Shown here piece after piece: positions 45,434-53,177 of a stretch of DNA of 64,000 nucleotides. The translations under genes and the position numbers were made by a program. Below the pieces are notes generated by a model. The model made no database searches. It was given only the letters and a program-made list of their open reading frames with translations, and was not told the DNA's origin. Source of the DNA: Cellulosimicrobium composti (GTDB taxonomy: Bacteria > Actinomycetota > Actinomycetes > Actinomycetales > Cellulomonadaceae); contig NZ_WMKA01000021.1 in NCBI RefSeq assembly GCF_009711085.1, forward strand, positions 1 through 64,000, written 5' to 3'. How positions within the stretch are numbered: the first letter of the stretch is position 1; each line of letters begins with the position of its first letter.

Positions 45434-45748
45434 TCAGCGCGCGCCGTCGGTCTCCAGCTCGCCGGTGAGGACGTCGTCGTCGTCGAGCGCGTCGTCGAGG
45501 TCGTCGTCGAGCGCGTCCTCGTCCTCCTCGTCGTCGTCCTCGTCGTCCTCCTCCGCGAGGTAGAACGGCGTCGCCTCCCCGTGGACCTGTCCGAGCGCCT
45601 CGTCGTAGACCTCGAACGCGTCCGCGAGCACGTAGTAGGCGTCGTCGACGGCGGGGTCGTCCTCCCCGCGGCGTGCGGCGACGGCGTTGTAGTGGGCCTC
45701 GAGCGCGGCGATGAACCGGTCGAGCGCGGCACGCGGGTCAGCGGTCAT
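45434..45748 (-). CDS. Small acidic protein of unknown function
   Basis: 104 aa. The first 60 residues are predicted helical (ALDRFIAALEAHYNAVAARR, VDDAYYVLADAFEVYDEALG). The rest is extremely acidic, with long runs of Asp and Glu (EEDDEDDDEEDEDALDDDL) encoded by repeated GTCGTC-type triplets on the plus strand. I do not recognise a named family; the conserved position beside a DUF5703 gene suggests a genuine conserved actinobacterial gene. ATG 45748 has TACCGT 6 nt upstream, so it is probably leaderless; the more upstream ATG at 45784 has no signal. It could be a metal- or nucleic-acid-mimicking binder, but that is a guess. Confidence 0.75.
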   Translation of the reverse strand: MTADPRAALDRFIAALEAHYNAVAARRGEDDPAVDDAYYVLADAFEVYDEALGQVHGEATPFYLAEEDDEDDDEEDEDALDDDLDDALDDDDVLTGELETDGAR

Positions 45749-45754
45749 ACCCTG

Positions 45755-45760
45755 ACGGTA
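45755..45760 (-). promoter_or_regulatory. Leaderless -10 element (TACCGT) of the acidic protein gene
   Basis: TACCGT, CAGGGT, then ATG 45748. It sets the start of the gene 12 codons inside the longer open frame. Confidence 0.55.
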
Positions 45761-45850
45761 GCGCCGGAAGGGGCACAATGGCACTCGTTAGCCGGGCTCG
45801 TTCCCCCCGCCCGGCCGACGACCAGGACAGGCGAGAGAGGACGGTGGCGC

Positions 45851-46084
45851 GTGGAGGAGAGGCCGACGTCACGCCGGCGGTCCGGTTGGGCCACGAACGG
45901 CGGGCAGTACGAGTACCGCGTCCTGACGATCGACCGCTCCACGAGCCGGTCGGACGCGCGCAGGCTGCTGACCGACGAGGCCGAGTACGGGCGCTGGGAG
46001 CTCGCCCGCACGCGGCTCTACGTCGGGGGCGAGCGCCGCGTCTGGCTGCGGCGCAAGATCATCCGCGTCAGCTCGACCCTGTGA
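45851..46084 (+). CDS. DUF5703 family protein
   Basis: 77 aa. The core QYEYRVLTIDRSTSRSDARR, then LTDEAEYGRWELARTRLYVGG and the basic C-terminus RRVWLRRKIIRVSSTL, matches DUF5703, a short actinobacterial family of unknown function. The protein is strongly basic at both ends, so contact with nucleic acid or membrane is possible. GTG 45851 is chosen ([13 protein letters not shown]) because GAGAGAGGA lies about 9 nt upstream; earlier starts give no family similarity. The fructosamine kinase gene begins 10 bp later, so the two are probably one operon. Confidence 0.8.
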   Translation: MEERPTSRRRSGWATNGGQYEYRVLTIDRSTSRSDARRLLTDEAEYGRWELARTRLYVGGERRVWLRRKIIRVSSTL

Positions 46085-46094
46085 GCCCGGGCCG

Positions 46095-46922
46095 GTGACC
46101 GACCGGGACGACCCAGGGCCGGGCGTCTTCACCAAGGCGCGCGCCGACGCGCCCCCGGGCTTCTTCCGCTGCGAGGCCGCGGGTCTCGGGTGGCTGCGCG
46201 TGCCCGGGGGCCCGCGCGTGGTCGAGGTCCGCGGCGTCGCGGCGACGCACCTCGCCCTGGAGCGCGTGGCGCCCGCCGCACCCACGGCCGAGGCGGCCCG
46301 CGCGTTCGGCCGGTCGCTCGCCGTCGTGCACGACGCCGGCGCCCCGGCCTGGGGCGCGGCGCCGCCCGGCTGGACGGGCGACGCGTTCTTCGGTCCTCTC
46401 GACGACCCGCTGCCGATGCCGACGGGCGCGTGGCCGGACTGGCCGTCGTTCTACGCCCAGGCGCGGCTGCTGCCCGTCGCGCGGCAGGGTCGTGACCGCG
46501 GCGCGCTCGACGCCGAGGACGCCCGCCTGCTCGAACGGCTCGGCGAACGCCTCGCGGACCTCGCGCGGCCCGCGCTCGACGACGTGCCGGCGCGACTGCA
46601 CGGCGACCTGTGGTCGGGCAACGTGCTGTGGTCCGCGCGCGACGCCACCGACGACGGCCCGCGCGTCGAGGCGGTGCTCGTCGACCCCGCGGCGCACGGC
46701 GGGCACCGCGAGGCCGACCTCGCGATGCTCGCGCTCTTCGGCGCCCCGTTCCTCGACGACGTGCTCGCCGGGTACCAGGAGGTGCACCCGCTCGCACGGG
46801 GGTGGCGCCACCGCGTCGTGCTGCACCAGGTCTACCCGGTCGCGGTGCACGCCGTGCTGTTCGGCGGCGGGTACCGGGCGCAGCTGCGCTCGTCGGTCCG
46901 GACGCTGCTCGGCGAGGCCTGA
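46095..46922 (+). CDS. Fructosamine kinase family protein
   Basis: 275 aa, aminoglycoside-phosphotransferase fold. Catalytic loop RLHGDLWSGNVLW and the metal-binding VDPAAHGGHREADLAML are the fructosamine/ketosamine-3-kinase signatures. WPSFYAQARLLP is the usual central block. It phosphorylates sugars attached to amines so that the adduct breaks down, a repair of glycation. GTG start 46095. It converges on the M20 peptidase gene with only 10 bp between stops. Confidence 0.92.
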   Translation: MTDRDDPGPGVFTKARADAPPGFFRCEAAGLGWLRVPGGPRVVEVRGVAATHLALERVAPAAPTAEAARAFGRSLAVVHDAGAPAWGAAPPGWTGDAFFGPLDDPLPMPTGAWPDWPSFYAQARLLPVARQGRDRGALDAEDARLLERLGERLADLARPALDDVPARLHGDLWSGNVLWSARDATDDGPRVEAVLVDPAAHGGHREADLAMLALFGAPFLDDVLAGYQEVHPLARGWRHRVVLHQVYPVAVHAVLFGGGYRAQLRSSVRTLLGEA

Positions 46923-46932
46923 CGCCGCGCGG

Positions 46933-48312
46933 TCAGCAGGTGCGCAGGAGCCGGTCCAGCACGCGCACCCCGAACCGGAGCGAGTCGACGGGCACGCGCT
47001 CGTCGACCCCGTGGAACATGCCGGAGAAGTCGAGGTCCCCGGGCAGGCGCAGCGGCGCGAACCCGTACCCGGTGATGCCGAGCCGCGCGAGCGACTTGTT
47101 GTCCGTGCCGCCGGAGAGCGTGTACGGCAGCACCGTCGCCTCGGGGTCCTCCGCGAGGAGCGAGTCGACCATCGCGTCGACGAGGTCGCCCTCGAACGGC
47201 ACCTCGAGCGCGATGTCGCGGTGGATCTCCTCGACCCGCACGTGCTCGCCCGCGAGCGCCCGCAGCGTCGCGAAGCCCTCGTCCTCGTGGCCGGGCAGGA
47301 GGCGGGCGTCGATCGCCGCCTCGGCGCGGCCCGGGATGACGTTCGCCTTGTAGCCCGCGGAGAGCTGGGTCGGGTTCGAGGTGTGCCGCACCGTCGCGCC
47401 GACGAACCGCGACGCGGGGCCGAGCGCCGCGACGAGCGCCTCGACCGAGGTCGGGTCCTGCGGGTCGTAGCGGAGCCCCGTGAGGTCGGCCACGCCCCGC
47501 AGGAGCCGGTCGACCGTGGGGGTGAGGGTGTTCGGCCAGTGGTGGGCGCCGATGCGCGCGACCGCCTCGGCGAGGCGCGTCACCGCGTTGTCCTCGTTGA
47601 CCTGCGAGCCGTGGCCGGCGCGGCCCTCGGCGACGAGGCGCAGCCACGCGATGCCCTTCTCGGCCGTCTGCAGGAGGTAGGCGCGGCGCCCGCCGACCTC
47701 GACGGAGAACCCGCCGACCTCGCTGATCGCCTCGGTCGCGCCCTCGAACAGCTCGGGGCGGTGGTCGACGGCGTGGCGCGCCCCGTAGACGCCGCCCGCC
47801 TCCTCGTCGGCGAAGAAGGCCACGACGACGTCGCGCGCGGGCTTGCGTCCCTCGCGCGCCATCTGGCGCACGACCGCCAGGATCATCGCGTCCATGTCCT
47901 TCATGTCGACGGCGCCGCGGCCCCACAGCAGGCCGTCGATCTCCTCGCCCGCGAACGGGTCGACGGACCAGTCCGACGCCTGCGCGGGCACGACGTCGAG
48001 GTGCCCGTGCAGCACGAGGGCCGGCCGGCTCGGGTCGGCGCCCTCGAGCCGCACGACGACGCTCGCGCGCCCCGGCGCCGACTCGAACAGCTCCGGCTCG
48101 AGCCCGACCTCGTGGAGCAGGCCCATGACGTGCTCCGCCGCGGCGCGCTCCCCCGGTCCGGACCCGTCGCCGAAGTTGGACGTGTCGATCCGCAGCAGGT
48201 CCTGGCAGATCCGCGCCACCTCGTCCTCCGCGCGCGGCACCGGGCCGGGGGCGTCGACGGTCGCCGGGGTGCGGGCGGCGCTGGCCAGGGGGTCCGGGTG
48301 CGGAACGGTCAT
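46933..48312 (-). CDS. M20 family metallopeptidase
   Basis: 459 aa. Zinc ligands and catalytic acids occur in LVLHGHLDVVPA, WGRGAVDMKDMDAM, VVAFFADEEAGG and near the C-terminus DFSGMFHGVDERVP. A lid domain is present (about 215-335, KGIAWLRLVAEGRAGHGSQ). Family members release amino acids from peptides or acylated amino acids; mycobacterial neighbours in this order are annotated as DapE-like, but the specificity here is not clear. ATG 48312 has TACGGT 7 nt upstream; the longer frame upstream is not homologous. Confidence 0.93.
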   Translation of the reverse strand: MTVPHPDPLASAARTPATVDAPGPVPRAEDEVARICQDLLRIDTSNFGDGSGPGERAAAEHVMGLLHEVGLEPELFESAPGRASVVVRLEGADPSRPALVLHGHLDVVPAQASDWSVDPFAGEEIDGLLWGRGAVDMKDMDAMILAVVRQMAREGRKPARDVVVAFFADEEAGGVYGARHAVDHRPELFEGATEAISEVGGFSVEVGGRRAYLLQTAEKGIAWLRLVAEGRAGHGSQVNEDNAVTRLAEAVARIGAHHWPNTLTPTVDRLLRGVADLTGLRYDPQDPTSVEALVAALGPASRFVGATVRHTSNPTQLSAGYKANVIPGRAEAAIDARLLPGHEDEGFATLRALAGEHVRVEEIHRDIALEVPFEGDLVDAMVDSLLAEDPEATVLPYTLSGGTDNKSLARLGITGYGFAPLRLPGDLDFSGMFHGVDERVPVDSLRFGVRVLDRLLRTC

Positions 48313-48319
48313 GAGCGAC

Positions 48320-48325
48320 ACCGTA
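48320..48325 (-). promoter_or_regulatory. Leaderless -10 element (TACGGT) of the M20 peptidase gene
   Basis: TACGGT, GTCGCTC (7 nt), then ATG 48312; no SD. Confidence 0.55.
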
Positions 48326-48400
48326 CCCGCCGCCGTCGTCCCGGCCGACCGCCCCGGCCCCGTGCCCGCATCCCGGACGCGCCGCGGCGTCATCGCCCGC

Positions 48401-48468
48401 ACCGGCCGAGCATGCGGTTGTCGCTCGTCCGGCACCCGGATCGGGCGGCAACCGCATGCTCGGCCGGT
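48401..48468 (-). terminator. 68-nt long hairpin overlapping the oxidase stop codon
   Basis: The arms 48401-48420 and 48449-48468 are a perfect 20-bp inverted repeat. The 28-nt loop can itself fold (CCGG/CCGG and several G-C and G-U pairs), giving a stem close to 30 bp. It begins at the last base of the multicopper oxidase stop and lies upstream of the M20 gene. A terminator is the simplest reading; a dispersed palindromic element is also possible. Confidence 0.65.
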
Positions 48469-50231
48469 CAGTGGCCGTGGTCGTCGAGGTCGACGCGGCG
48501 GGGGCCGGTGCCGTCGCCCGGCGCGGCGTCGTCGTGGCCGTCCCCTCCGCGGTGGCCGTCCCCTCCGCCGTGCCCGTCGCGACCGTCACCCGGCGCGCCG
48601 TCGTCGTGCGCGACGCCGTCGGGCACCTCGATGCGGTCGGGGGCCTGCTCCCCCGGGGCGACGACGACGAGCTGGCCCATCATGCCCTGGTCCTCGTGGG
48701 TGAGGAGGTGGCAGTGGAACATGTAGGGCGTCGTCGGGTCGGTCGTGCCCTCGGCGGCGTCGAACCGCACGAGGAGGCGCGTGACGTGGCCGGGCTCGAC
48801 GTACACGGTGTCCTGCCACCCCGCGAGGTCGGGGCCCGGCGGGCGGCCCGCGACGTCGAGGACGCGGAACTGGACGTCGTGCACGTGGAAGCTGTGCGGC
48901 GTGTCGTCGAGGCCGGTGACCTCCCAGACCTCGGTCTCGCCCGTCGTGACGACCTCGTCGACGCGCGCCATGTCCATCGTGCGCCCGTTGATGGACCGGC
49001 CGGAGAGCTGGAACGTGCGCGTGCGCACGGCGTCGCCCTCGTCGAGGACGTCCGCGGGGTCGGTACCGAGGGCGTCCGGCACGGCGGGACTGGGCGCGAG
49101 CTCGTCCGCCGCCCGCAGCTCGAGCAGGTCGAACGTGTCGTCGCCGCCCGAGAACCGCTCGAACAGCGGGTTGACGCCCAGGTCGGGCGGGAAGCTGCGC
49201 AGGACGGCGCGTTGCCCGGGGGTCATGGTGACGACGACCTCGGCGCGGTCGCCGGGCGACAGGCGCACGCTCTCGACCGTGCGCGGGGCGGGCAGGAGCC
49301 CGCCGTCGGTGCCGACGAGCTGGACCGAAGAGCCGTCGGCGAGCCCGACGTCGTACACGCGCGAGTCGGACCCGTTGAGCAGCCGCAGCCGCACGCGCTG
49401 CGTCGTGACGTCGAGGTACGGACCGGGCGTGCCGTTGACGAGGACGGTGTCGCCGAGCGTCCCCACGGGCGAGAGGAAGCTCGGCGAGTCCTCGAGCCGG
49501 CCGTCGGGCCGGAAGCTCTTGTCCTGCAGGATCAGCGGGACGTCGTCGACGCCGTACTCGTGCGGCAGGTCGCCGGCCGGCCCGTCGGCGGCGGCCGGGT
49601 CGTCGAGGAGGAACATGCCGGCGAGACCCCGGTACACCTGGCTCGCGGTCTGCCCGTGCAGGTGCGGGTGGTACCAGAGCGTCGCGGCGGGCTGGTCGAT
49701 CGTCCACGTGGGCGACCACGTCTCTCCCGGCTCGACCATCTGGTGCGGCCCGCCGTCCATCGCGGGCGGCAGGTGCATGCCGTGCCAGTGGAGCGTCGTG
49801 GTCTCGTCGAGCGCGTTCGTCACGTCGACGCGGACCCGCTCCCCGCGCGCGGCGCGCAGCGTGGGGCCCAGGTGGTCGCCGTTCAGCCCGAGGGTGGGGG
49901 TCGGCGCGGACGCGCCGAGGTCGGCCACGCCCTCACGCGCCTCGAGCTCGAACACGCGCACGCCGTCCTCGACGCGCGACTCGGCGAGCGGCGGGACGGC
50001 GAGCGGCCGCGTGAACTCCACCGCGCCGACGGTGCTGGTCGACGCGCGCGCCCACGCGACCGCGACGACGGTGACGACCGTGCCGACGAACAGCGCGGCG
50101 ACGACCCCGAGCACGACGAGCACACGGACGACCGGGCTGCGGCGACGACGGGACCGACCGGCCGGCGGGGTCGGCGGCTCTCCGCCGGCGGGCGGCGTGA
50201 CGGGGTACGGGGTGGTGGACGGGGCGGTCAT
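48468..50231 (-). CDS. Multicopper oxidase (laccase-like) with His-rich tail
   Basis: About 587 aa. One N-terminal membrane helix (RVLVVLGVVAALFVGTVVTV) follows a Pro-rich cytosolic stretch and a basic RSRRRR; the rest is outside. The four copper blocks are HWHGMH, WYHPHLHG, HSFHVHDVQF and HCHLLTHEDQGMMG, so type 1, 2 and 3 copper sites are intact. A His/Gly/Asp-rich tail (DGHGGGDGHRGGDGHDD) follows, possibly metal binding. Likely copper detoxification or phenolic oxidation. I prefer ATG 50231 (GGAG 9 nt upstream) over 50237 (3 nt). A two-component pair follows the next gene. Confidence 0.92.
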   Translation of the reverse strand: MTAPSTTPYPVTPPAGGEPPTPPAGRSRRRRSPVVRVLVVLGVVAALFVGTVVTVVAVAWARASTSTVGAVEFTRPLAVPPLAESRVEDGVRVFELEAREGVADLGASAPTPTLGLNGDHLGPTLRAARGERVRVDVTNALDETTTLHWHGMHLPPAMDGGPHQMVEPGETWSPTWTIDQPAATLWYHPHLHGQTASQVYRGLAGMFLLDDPAAADGPAGDLPHEYGVDDVPLILQDKSFRPDGRLEDSPSFLSPVGTLGDTVLVNGTPGPYLDVTTQRVRLRLLNGSDSRVYDVGLADGSSVQLVGTDGGLLPAPRTVESVRLSPGDRAEVVVTMTPGQRAVLRSFPPDLGVNPLFERFSGGDDTFDLLELRAADELAPSPAVPDALGTDPADVLDEGDAVRTRTFQLSGRSINGRTMDMARVDEVVTTGETEVWEVTGLDDTPHSFHVHDVQFRVLDVAGRPPGPDLAGWQDTVYVEPGHVTRLLVRFDAAEGTTDPTTPYMFHCHLLTHEDQGMMGQLVVVAPGEQAPDRIEVPDGVAHDDGAPGDGRDGHGGGDGHRGGDGHDDAAPGDGTGPRRVDLDDHGH

Positions 50232-50309
50232 CGGCATGTGCTCCAGGTGGACGACGGCGGTCGGCGGGCGGGTGGTCGGCGGCGCCCCCGGGTGCGCGGG
50301 GCGTCGTCG

Positions 50310-50315
50310 ACGCTA
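50310..50315 (-). promoter_or_regulatory. -10 element (TAGCGT) of the multicopper oxidase gene
   Basis: CCCTAGCGTCG here matches CTCCCTAGCGTCG ahead of the membrane protein at 51023. It implies a start near 50303 and a leader of about 70 nt. A GGGTACGCGC motif lies about 35 bp upstream. Confidence 0.45.
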
Positions 50316-50411
50316 GGGACGGGGAGGGGCCGGGCGCGTCCGCGCGGGCGCGTACCCAGGCCCGGACCGGACCCTGAGCGCGGCGTGCCGCGCCTCGGGG
50401 TGCTCCCAGGC

Positions 50412-51023
50412 TCAGCGGCGGCGCGCGGCGAGGAGGCCGTGCGCCACGAGGCCCGCGAGCGCGCCCCACACGGCGTTGGTGAGCAGCATCGGCAGGATCG
50501 CCACGGGCCGGGCGACGGGTCCCTGGAGCTCGCCCGTGAGGATCGGCGACAGCACGGCGCTGATGACGAGCGCGAGCACGGCGTAGGTCAGGCCGACGGC
50601 GACGCCCGTCGCGACCGGGTGGGCCGGGCGCGCGGCGACGATCGCGGCGACCCAGACCACGGTGAGCACGAGCGTGACGAGGAGCGGCGCGGCGGGCCGC
50701 CCGATCGCGTCGTCGACGCCCGTGACGCTCAGGAGCGGGCGCACGAGCGCGAGCGCCCCGAGCCCGAGGACGAGCGGCCAGCTGAGCGAGCGGACGACGT
50801 CCGCGAGGCGCGGCGAGGGCGGGGGCGGTCCCGGCCGGACAGGTCCGCCGGTCGGTGCGGGAGCCCCGGCGTGCGAGCGCGCGGCGTCGGGCGGGTGCGG
50901 CCCACCGGTCGGGTACGGGGCGCCGGTCGGGTACGGCGCACCGGTCGGGTCGGGCGCGCCGGACGGGGACGCGGGCGGGACGGGACGGTCGGACGGGTCC
51001 GGCGGGACGGGGTTCGTGGTCAT
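50412..51023 (-). CDS. Membrane protein with proline-rich N-terminus
   Basis: 203 aa. Residues 1-70 are Pro/Gly/Thr-rich, with a repeat PTGAPY coded by three 18-nt tandem units. Then come about four transmembrane helices (WPLVLGLGALALVRPLLSV, LLVTLVLTVVWVAAIVAA, and two more). The end AARRR is basic. The hydrophobic part resembles the DUF6069-like small integral membrane proteins in actinobacteria, but I am not sure of the family. It is divergent from the histidine kinase gene, and its promoter has TAGCGT 7 nt before ATG. Possibly the signal partner of that kinase. Confidence 0.75.
   Translation of the reverse strand: MTTNPVPPDPSDRPVPPASPSGAPDPTGAPYPTGAPYPTGGPHPPDAARSHAGAPAPTGGPVRPGPPPPSPRLADVVRSLSWPLVLGLGALALVRPLLSVTGVDDAIGRPAAPLLVTLVLTVVWVAAIVAARPAHPVATGVAVGLTYAVLALVISAVLSPILTGELQGPVARPVAILPMLLTNAVWGALAGLVAHGLLAARRR
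50904..50957. repeat. Three 18-nt tandem repeats in the membrane protein gene
   Basis: Units 50904-50921, 50922-50939 and 50940-50957 share the core CCGGTCGGGT and encode PTGAPY-type hexapeptides on the minus strand. Copy number may vary between strains. Confidence 0.7.
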
Positions 51024-51030
51024 GTCCACG

Positions 51031-51036
51031 ACGCTA
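51031..51036 (-). promoter_or_regulatory. Leaderless -10 element (TAGCGT) of the membrane protein gene
   Basis: TAGCGT, CGTGGAC (7 nt), then ATG 51023. The surrounding CCCTAGCGTCG is shared with the oxidase promoter. Confidence 0.55.
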
Positions 51037-51103
51037 GGGAGCGGGGCCGCACGGCCGCGTCCGGCCCGGTGCCCGACCGTCTGCGCCGTCGCGCGCGGCT
51101 CAG

Positions 51104-51124
51104 GTACGCGTCTGGACGTACGCG
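51104..51124. promoter_or_regulatory. Direct repeat GTACGCG in the divergent kinase promoter region
   Basis: GTACGCG occurs at 51104-51110 and 51118-51124, a 14-nt period, between the membrane protein gene and the kinase gene. The same GGTACGCG core occurs upstream of the oxidase promoter (50348-50357, minus strand). It may be the binding site of the response regulator encoded at 52449. Confidence 0.35.
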
Positions 51125-51175
51125 ACCCCGAGGTCGTGCCGCCTCCGGACGGACGCGCGACCGCAGGCCCGTTCC

Positions 51176-51181
51176 TAGACT
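51176..51181 (+). promoter_or_regulatory. -10 element (TAGACT) close to the histidine kinase start
   Basis: TAGACT, CGGGAGGC (8 nt), then GTG 51190. The GGAGG is only 1 nt from the start and is unlikely to act as an SD. Confidence 0.45.
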
Positions 51182-51189
51182 CGGGAGGC

Positions 51190-52452
51190 GTGACGACCTC
51201 CGAGCTGCCGCCGACGCCGCCCGCGGGCGCGCCGCGCCCCGCGCCGCCGCCGTGGCTGATCGACGCGCTGCTCGGCTTCGCGGTGCTCGACGTCGTCGCG
51301 TTCGCGATCGCCGCCGACGTGGGTGGTGGCCGCACCGACCCGTGGCTCGCCTACCCGATCGCGGTCGTGCTCGGGCTCCTCGTCCTCGGGCGGCGCCGGT
51401 TCCCCGTCGGCGTGCTCGTCGCGACAGCGCTCGTCATCTGCGCGTACTACACGCTCGACCTGCCGCCCATCGGGCTCGCGCTGCCGGTCTCGGTCGCGCT
51501 CTACTCGGCGGCCGTCGCCGGCCGCCTCTGGTGGTCCGTCGGGGTCGCGGCCGCGCTCGTCGTCGCGTCGACGTACTTCCGGCTCGCCGAGGGCGACGAC
51601 GCGGGGTACGTCCTCGGGTACGAGCTCGCGACGACCGTCGCGCTCATGGCGGCCGCGATCGCGCTCGGGCACGGCGCGTTCGCGCGGCGCCAGCGCGACG
51701 AGCAGCGGCGGCACGCGGACGCGCTGCGCGAGCAGACGCTCGAGCTCGAGGCCGCCGACCGGCTCGCGCGCGACCGCGAGGCCGTCGCGCGCGACCTGCA
51801 CGACGTCGTCGGGCACCACCTCGCGGTCGTGTCCCTGCACGCGAACGTGGCGCGCGAGGCGCTCGACGACGCCGTGAGCACGCGCGACGACGTGGCGCTC
51901 GCGACCGCGCGTGCCGAGCTCGACCAGGTGCGGGCCTCGACCACGGCCGCGCTCACGGACCTGCGCGCCACGGTGCGCGCTCTGCGCGGCGCCGGCGCCC
52001 CGGCGGGCGTCGCGGACCAGGCCCGCATCGACCGGCTCGACGACCTCGCGCGCACGGCCCGCGCGGCCGGGCTCGACGTGACCCTCGACGTCGACCTCCC
52101 GGCCGGGACCGCGGACGGCAGCGCCGCGGGTGCGGCGGTGTACCGGGTCGTGCAGGAGGGGCTGACCAACGTGCTGCGCCACGCGAGCGCGTCCTCGGCG
52201 CGCGTGCGCGTCGCGCTCGACCCGCCGGGCGACGCGCTCGCGGTCGAGGTGCGCGACGACGGCCGCGCCGCCGCGGGTCCGCCGGGCGACGGGTTCGGGC
52301 TGCGGGGGCTGCGCGAGCGCGTCGCGGTGCTGGGCGGGACCGTGACGACCGACGTGCCCGACGGCGGCGGGTTCCGGCTGCGCGCCCGCGTGCCCGTCCC
52401 GGAGGGGTCGGCGGGCGCGGTCCGGCGCAGCGGCGACGGGGGCGCGCCGTGA
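51190..52452 (+). CDS. DesK-type sensor histidine kinase
   Basis: 420 aa. Four or five transmembrane helices (residues 22-160), a short coiled coil, then a HisKA_3 dimerisation domain with phospho-acceptor His204 in RDLHDVVGHHLAVV. The ATPase region has VVQEGLTNVLRHA (N box), DDGRAA and GFGLRGLRERVAVLGG (G boxes). The signal may be membrane state, since there is no large external domain. GTG start 51190. Its stop overlaps the response regulator start, forming a matched pair. Confidence 0.93.
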   Translation: MTTSELPPTPPAGAPRPAPPPWLIDALLGFAVLDVVAFAIAADVGGGRTDPWLAYPIAVVLGLLVLGRRRFPVGVLVATALVICAYYTLDLPPIGLALPVSVALYSAAVAGRLWWSVGVAAALVVASTYFRLAEGDDAGYVLGYELATTVALMAAAIALGHGAFARRQRDEQRRHADALREQTLELEAADRLARDREAVARDLHDVVGHHLAVVSLHANVAREALDDAVSTRDDVALATARAELDQVRASTTAALTDLRATVRALRGAGAPAGVADQARIDRLDDLARTARAAGLDVTLDVDLPAGTADGSAAGAAVYRVVQEGLTNVLRHASASSARVRVALDPPGDALAVEVRDDGRAAAGPPGDGFGLRGLRERVAVLGGTVTTDVPDGGGFRLRARVPVPEGSAGAVRRSGDGGAP

Positions 52453-53156
52453 TCCGGGTCGTGCTGGTCGACGACCAGCCGCTCGTGCGGACGGGGATCC
52501 GGGCGCTGCTGGAGCGCGCCGACGACGTCGAGGTCGTCGGGGAGGCCGCCGACGGGCGCGAGGGGGTCGCGCTCGTGCGGCGCGTCCGGCCCGACGTCGT
52601 GCTCATGGACCTGCAGATGCCGGTGCTCGACGGCGTCGAGGCGACGCGGCAGGTGGTCGACGGCGCCGCGCGCCCCGGCCCGGGCACGCCGCCCGGGGAC
52701 CCCGCGGAGGGGCCGCGCGTCGTCGTGCTCACGACGTTCGACGACGACGCGAACCTCTTCGCGGCGCTGCGCGCCGGGGCGTCCGGCTTCCTGCTCAAGG
52801 ACGCGAGCCCGGACGAGCTGCGCGCGGCGGTGCGGACCGCGGCCGCGGGCGACGCGCTGCTCTCCCCCGCGGTGACGTCGCGCGTCGTCGCGCAGGCGGT
52901 GGACGCGACGCGCCGCGACGAGGACCTCGCCCGCGCGGTCGCCGAGCGGCTCACGGAGCGCGAGCGCGAGGTGCTCGCGCACGTCGGCCGTGGCCTGACG
53001 AACGACGAGATCGGCGCGGCGCTGTTCATGAGCCCCGCGACGGCGCGCACGCACGTGGGCCGCGTCCTCGCCAAGCTCGGGGTGCGCGACCGGGCCGGTC
53101 TCGTCGTCGTGGCGTACGAGACCGGCCTGGTCCGCCCGGGCGCCCCGCCCGGGTAG
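52449..53156 (+). CDS. NarL-family response regulator
   Basis: 235 aa. Receiver domain with acidic pocket D8/D9, phospho-acceptor D54 in VLMDLQMP, and the conserved Thr and Lys in VVLTTFDDD and FLLKDAS. An insert of about 20 residues rich in Pro/Gly (ARPGPGTPPGDPAEGP) interrupts the receiver after alpha-3, not usual but seen in actinobacteria. C-terminal LuxR HTH: LTEREREVLAHVGRGLTNDE, then FMSPATARTHVGRVLAKLGV. GTG overlaps the kinase stop (GTGA). Likely targets are the nearby oxidase and membrane protein genes. Confidence 0.95.
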   Translation: MIRVVLVDDQPLVRTGIRALLERADDVEVVGEAADGREGVALVRRVRPDVVLMDLQMPVLDGVEATRQVVDGAARPGPGTPPGDPAEGPRVVVLTTFDDDANLFAALRAGASGFLLKDASPDELRAAVRTAAAGDALLSPAVTSRVVAQAVDATRRDEDLARAVAERLTEREREVLAHVGRGLTNDEIGAALFMSPATARTHVGRVLAKLGVRDRAGLVVVAYETGLVRPGAPPG

Positions 53157-53177
53157 GTCCGGGGCGCCGGGACCGCG

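Noticed and set aside
45470-45560. GTCGTC-type triplet run as a possible microsatellite or non-coding repeat
   Set aside because: It is in frame within the acidic protein gene and encodes Asp/Glu runs; codon-level coding explains it.
50904-50957. Three 18-nt repeats as a possible CRISPR-like or regulatory array
   Set aside because: They are contiguous, have no spacers, and encode the Pro-rich N-terminus of the membrane protein.
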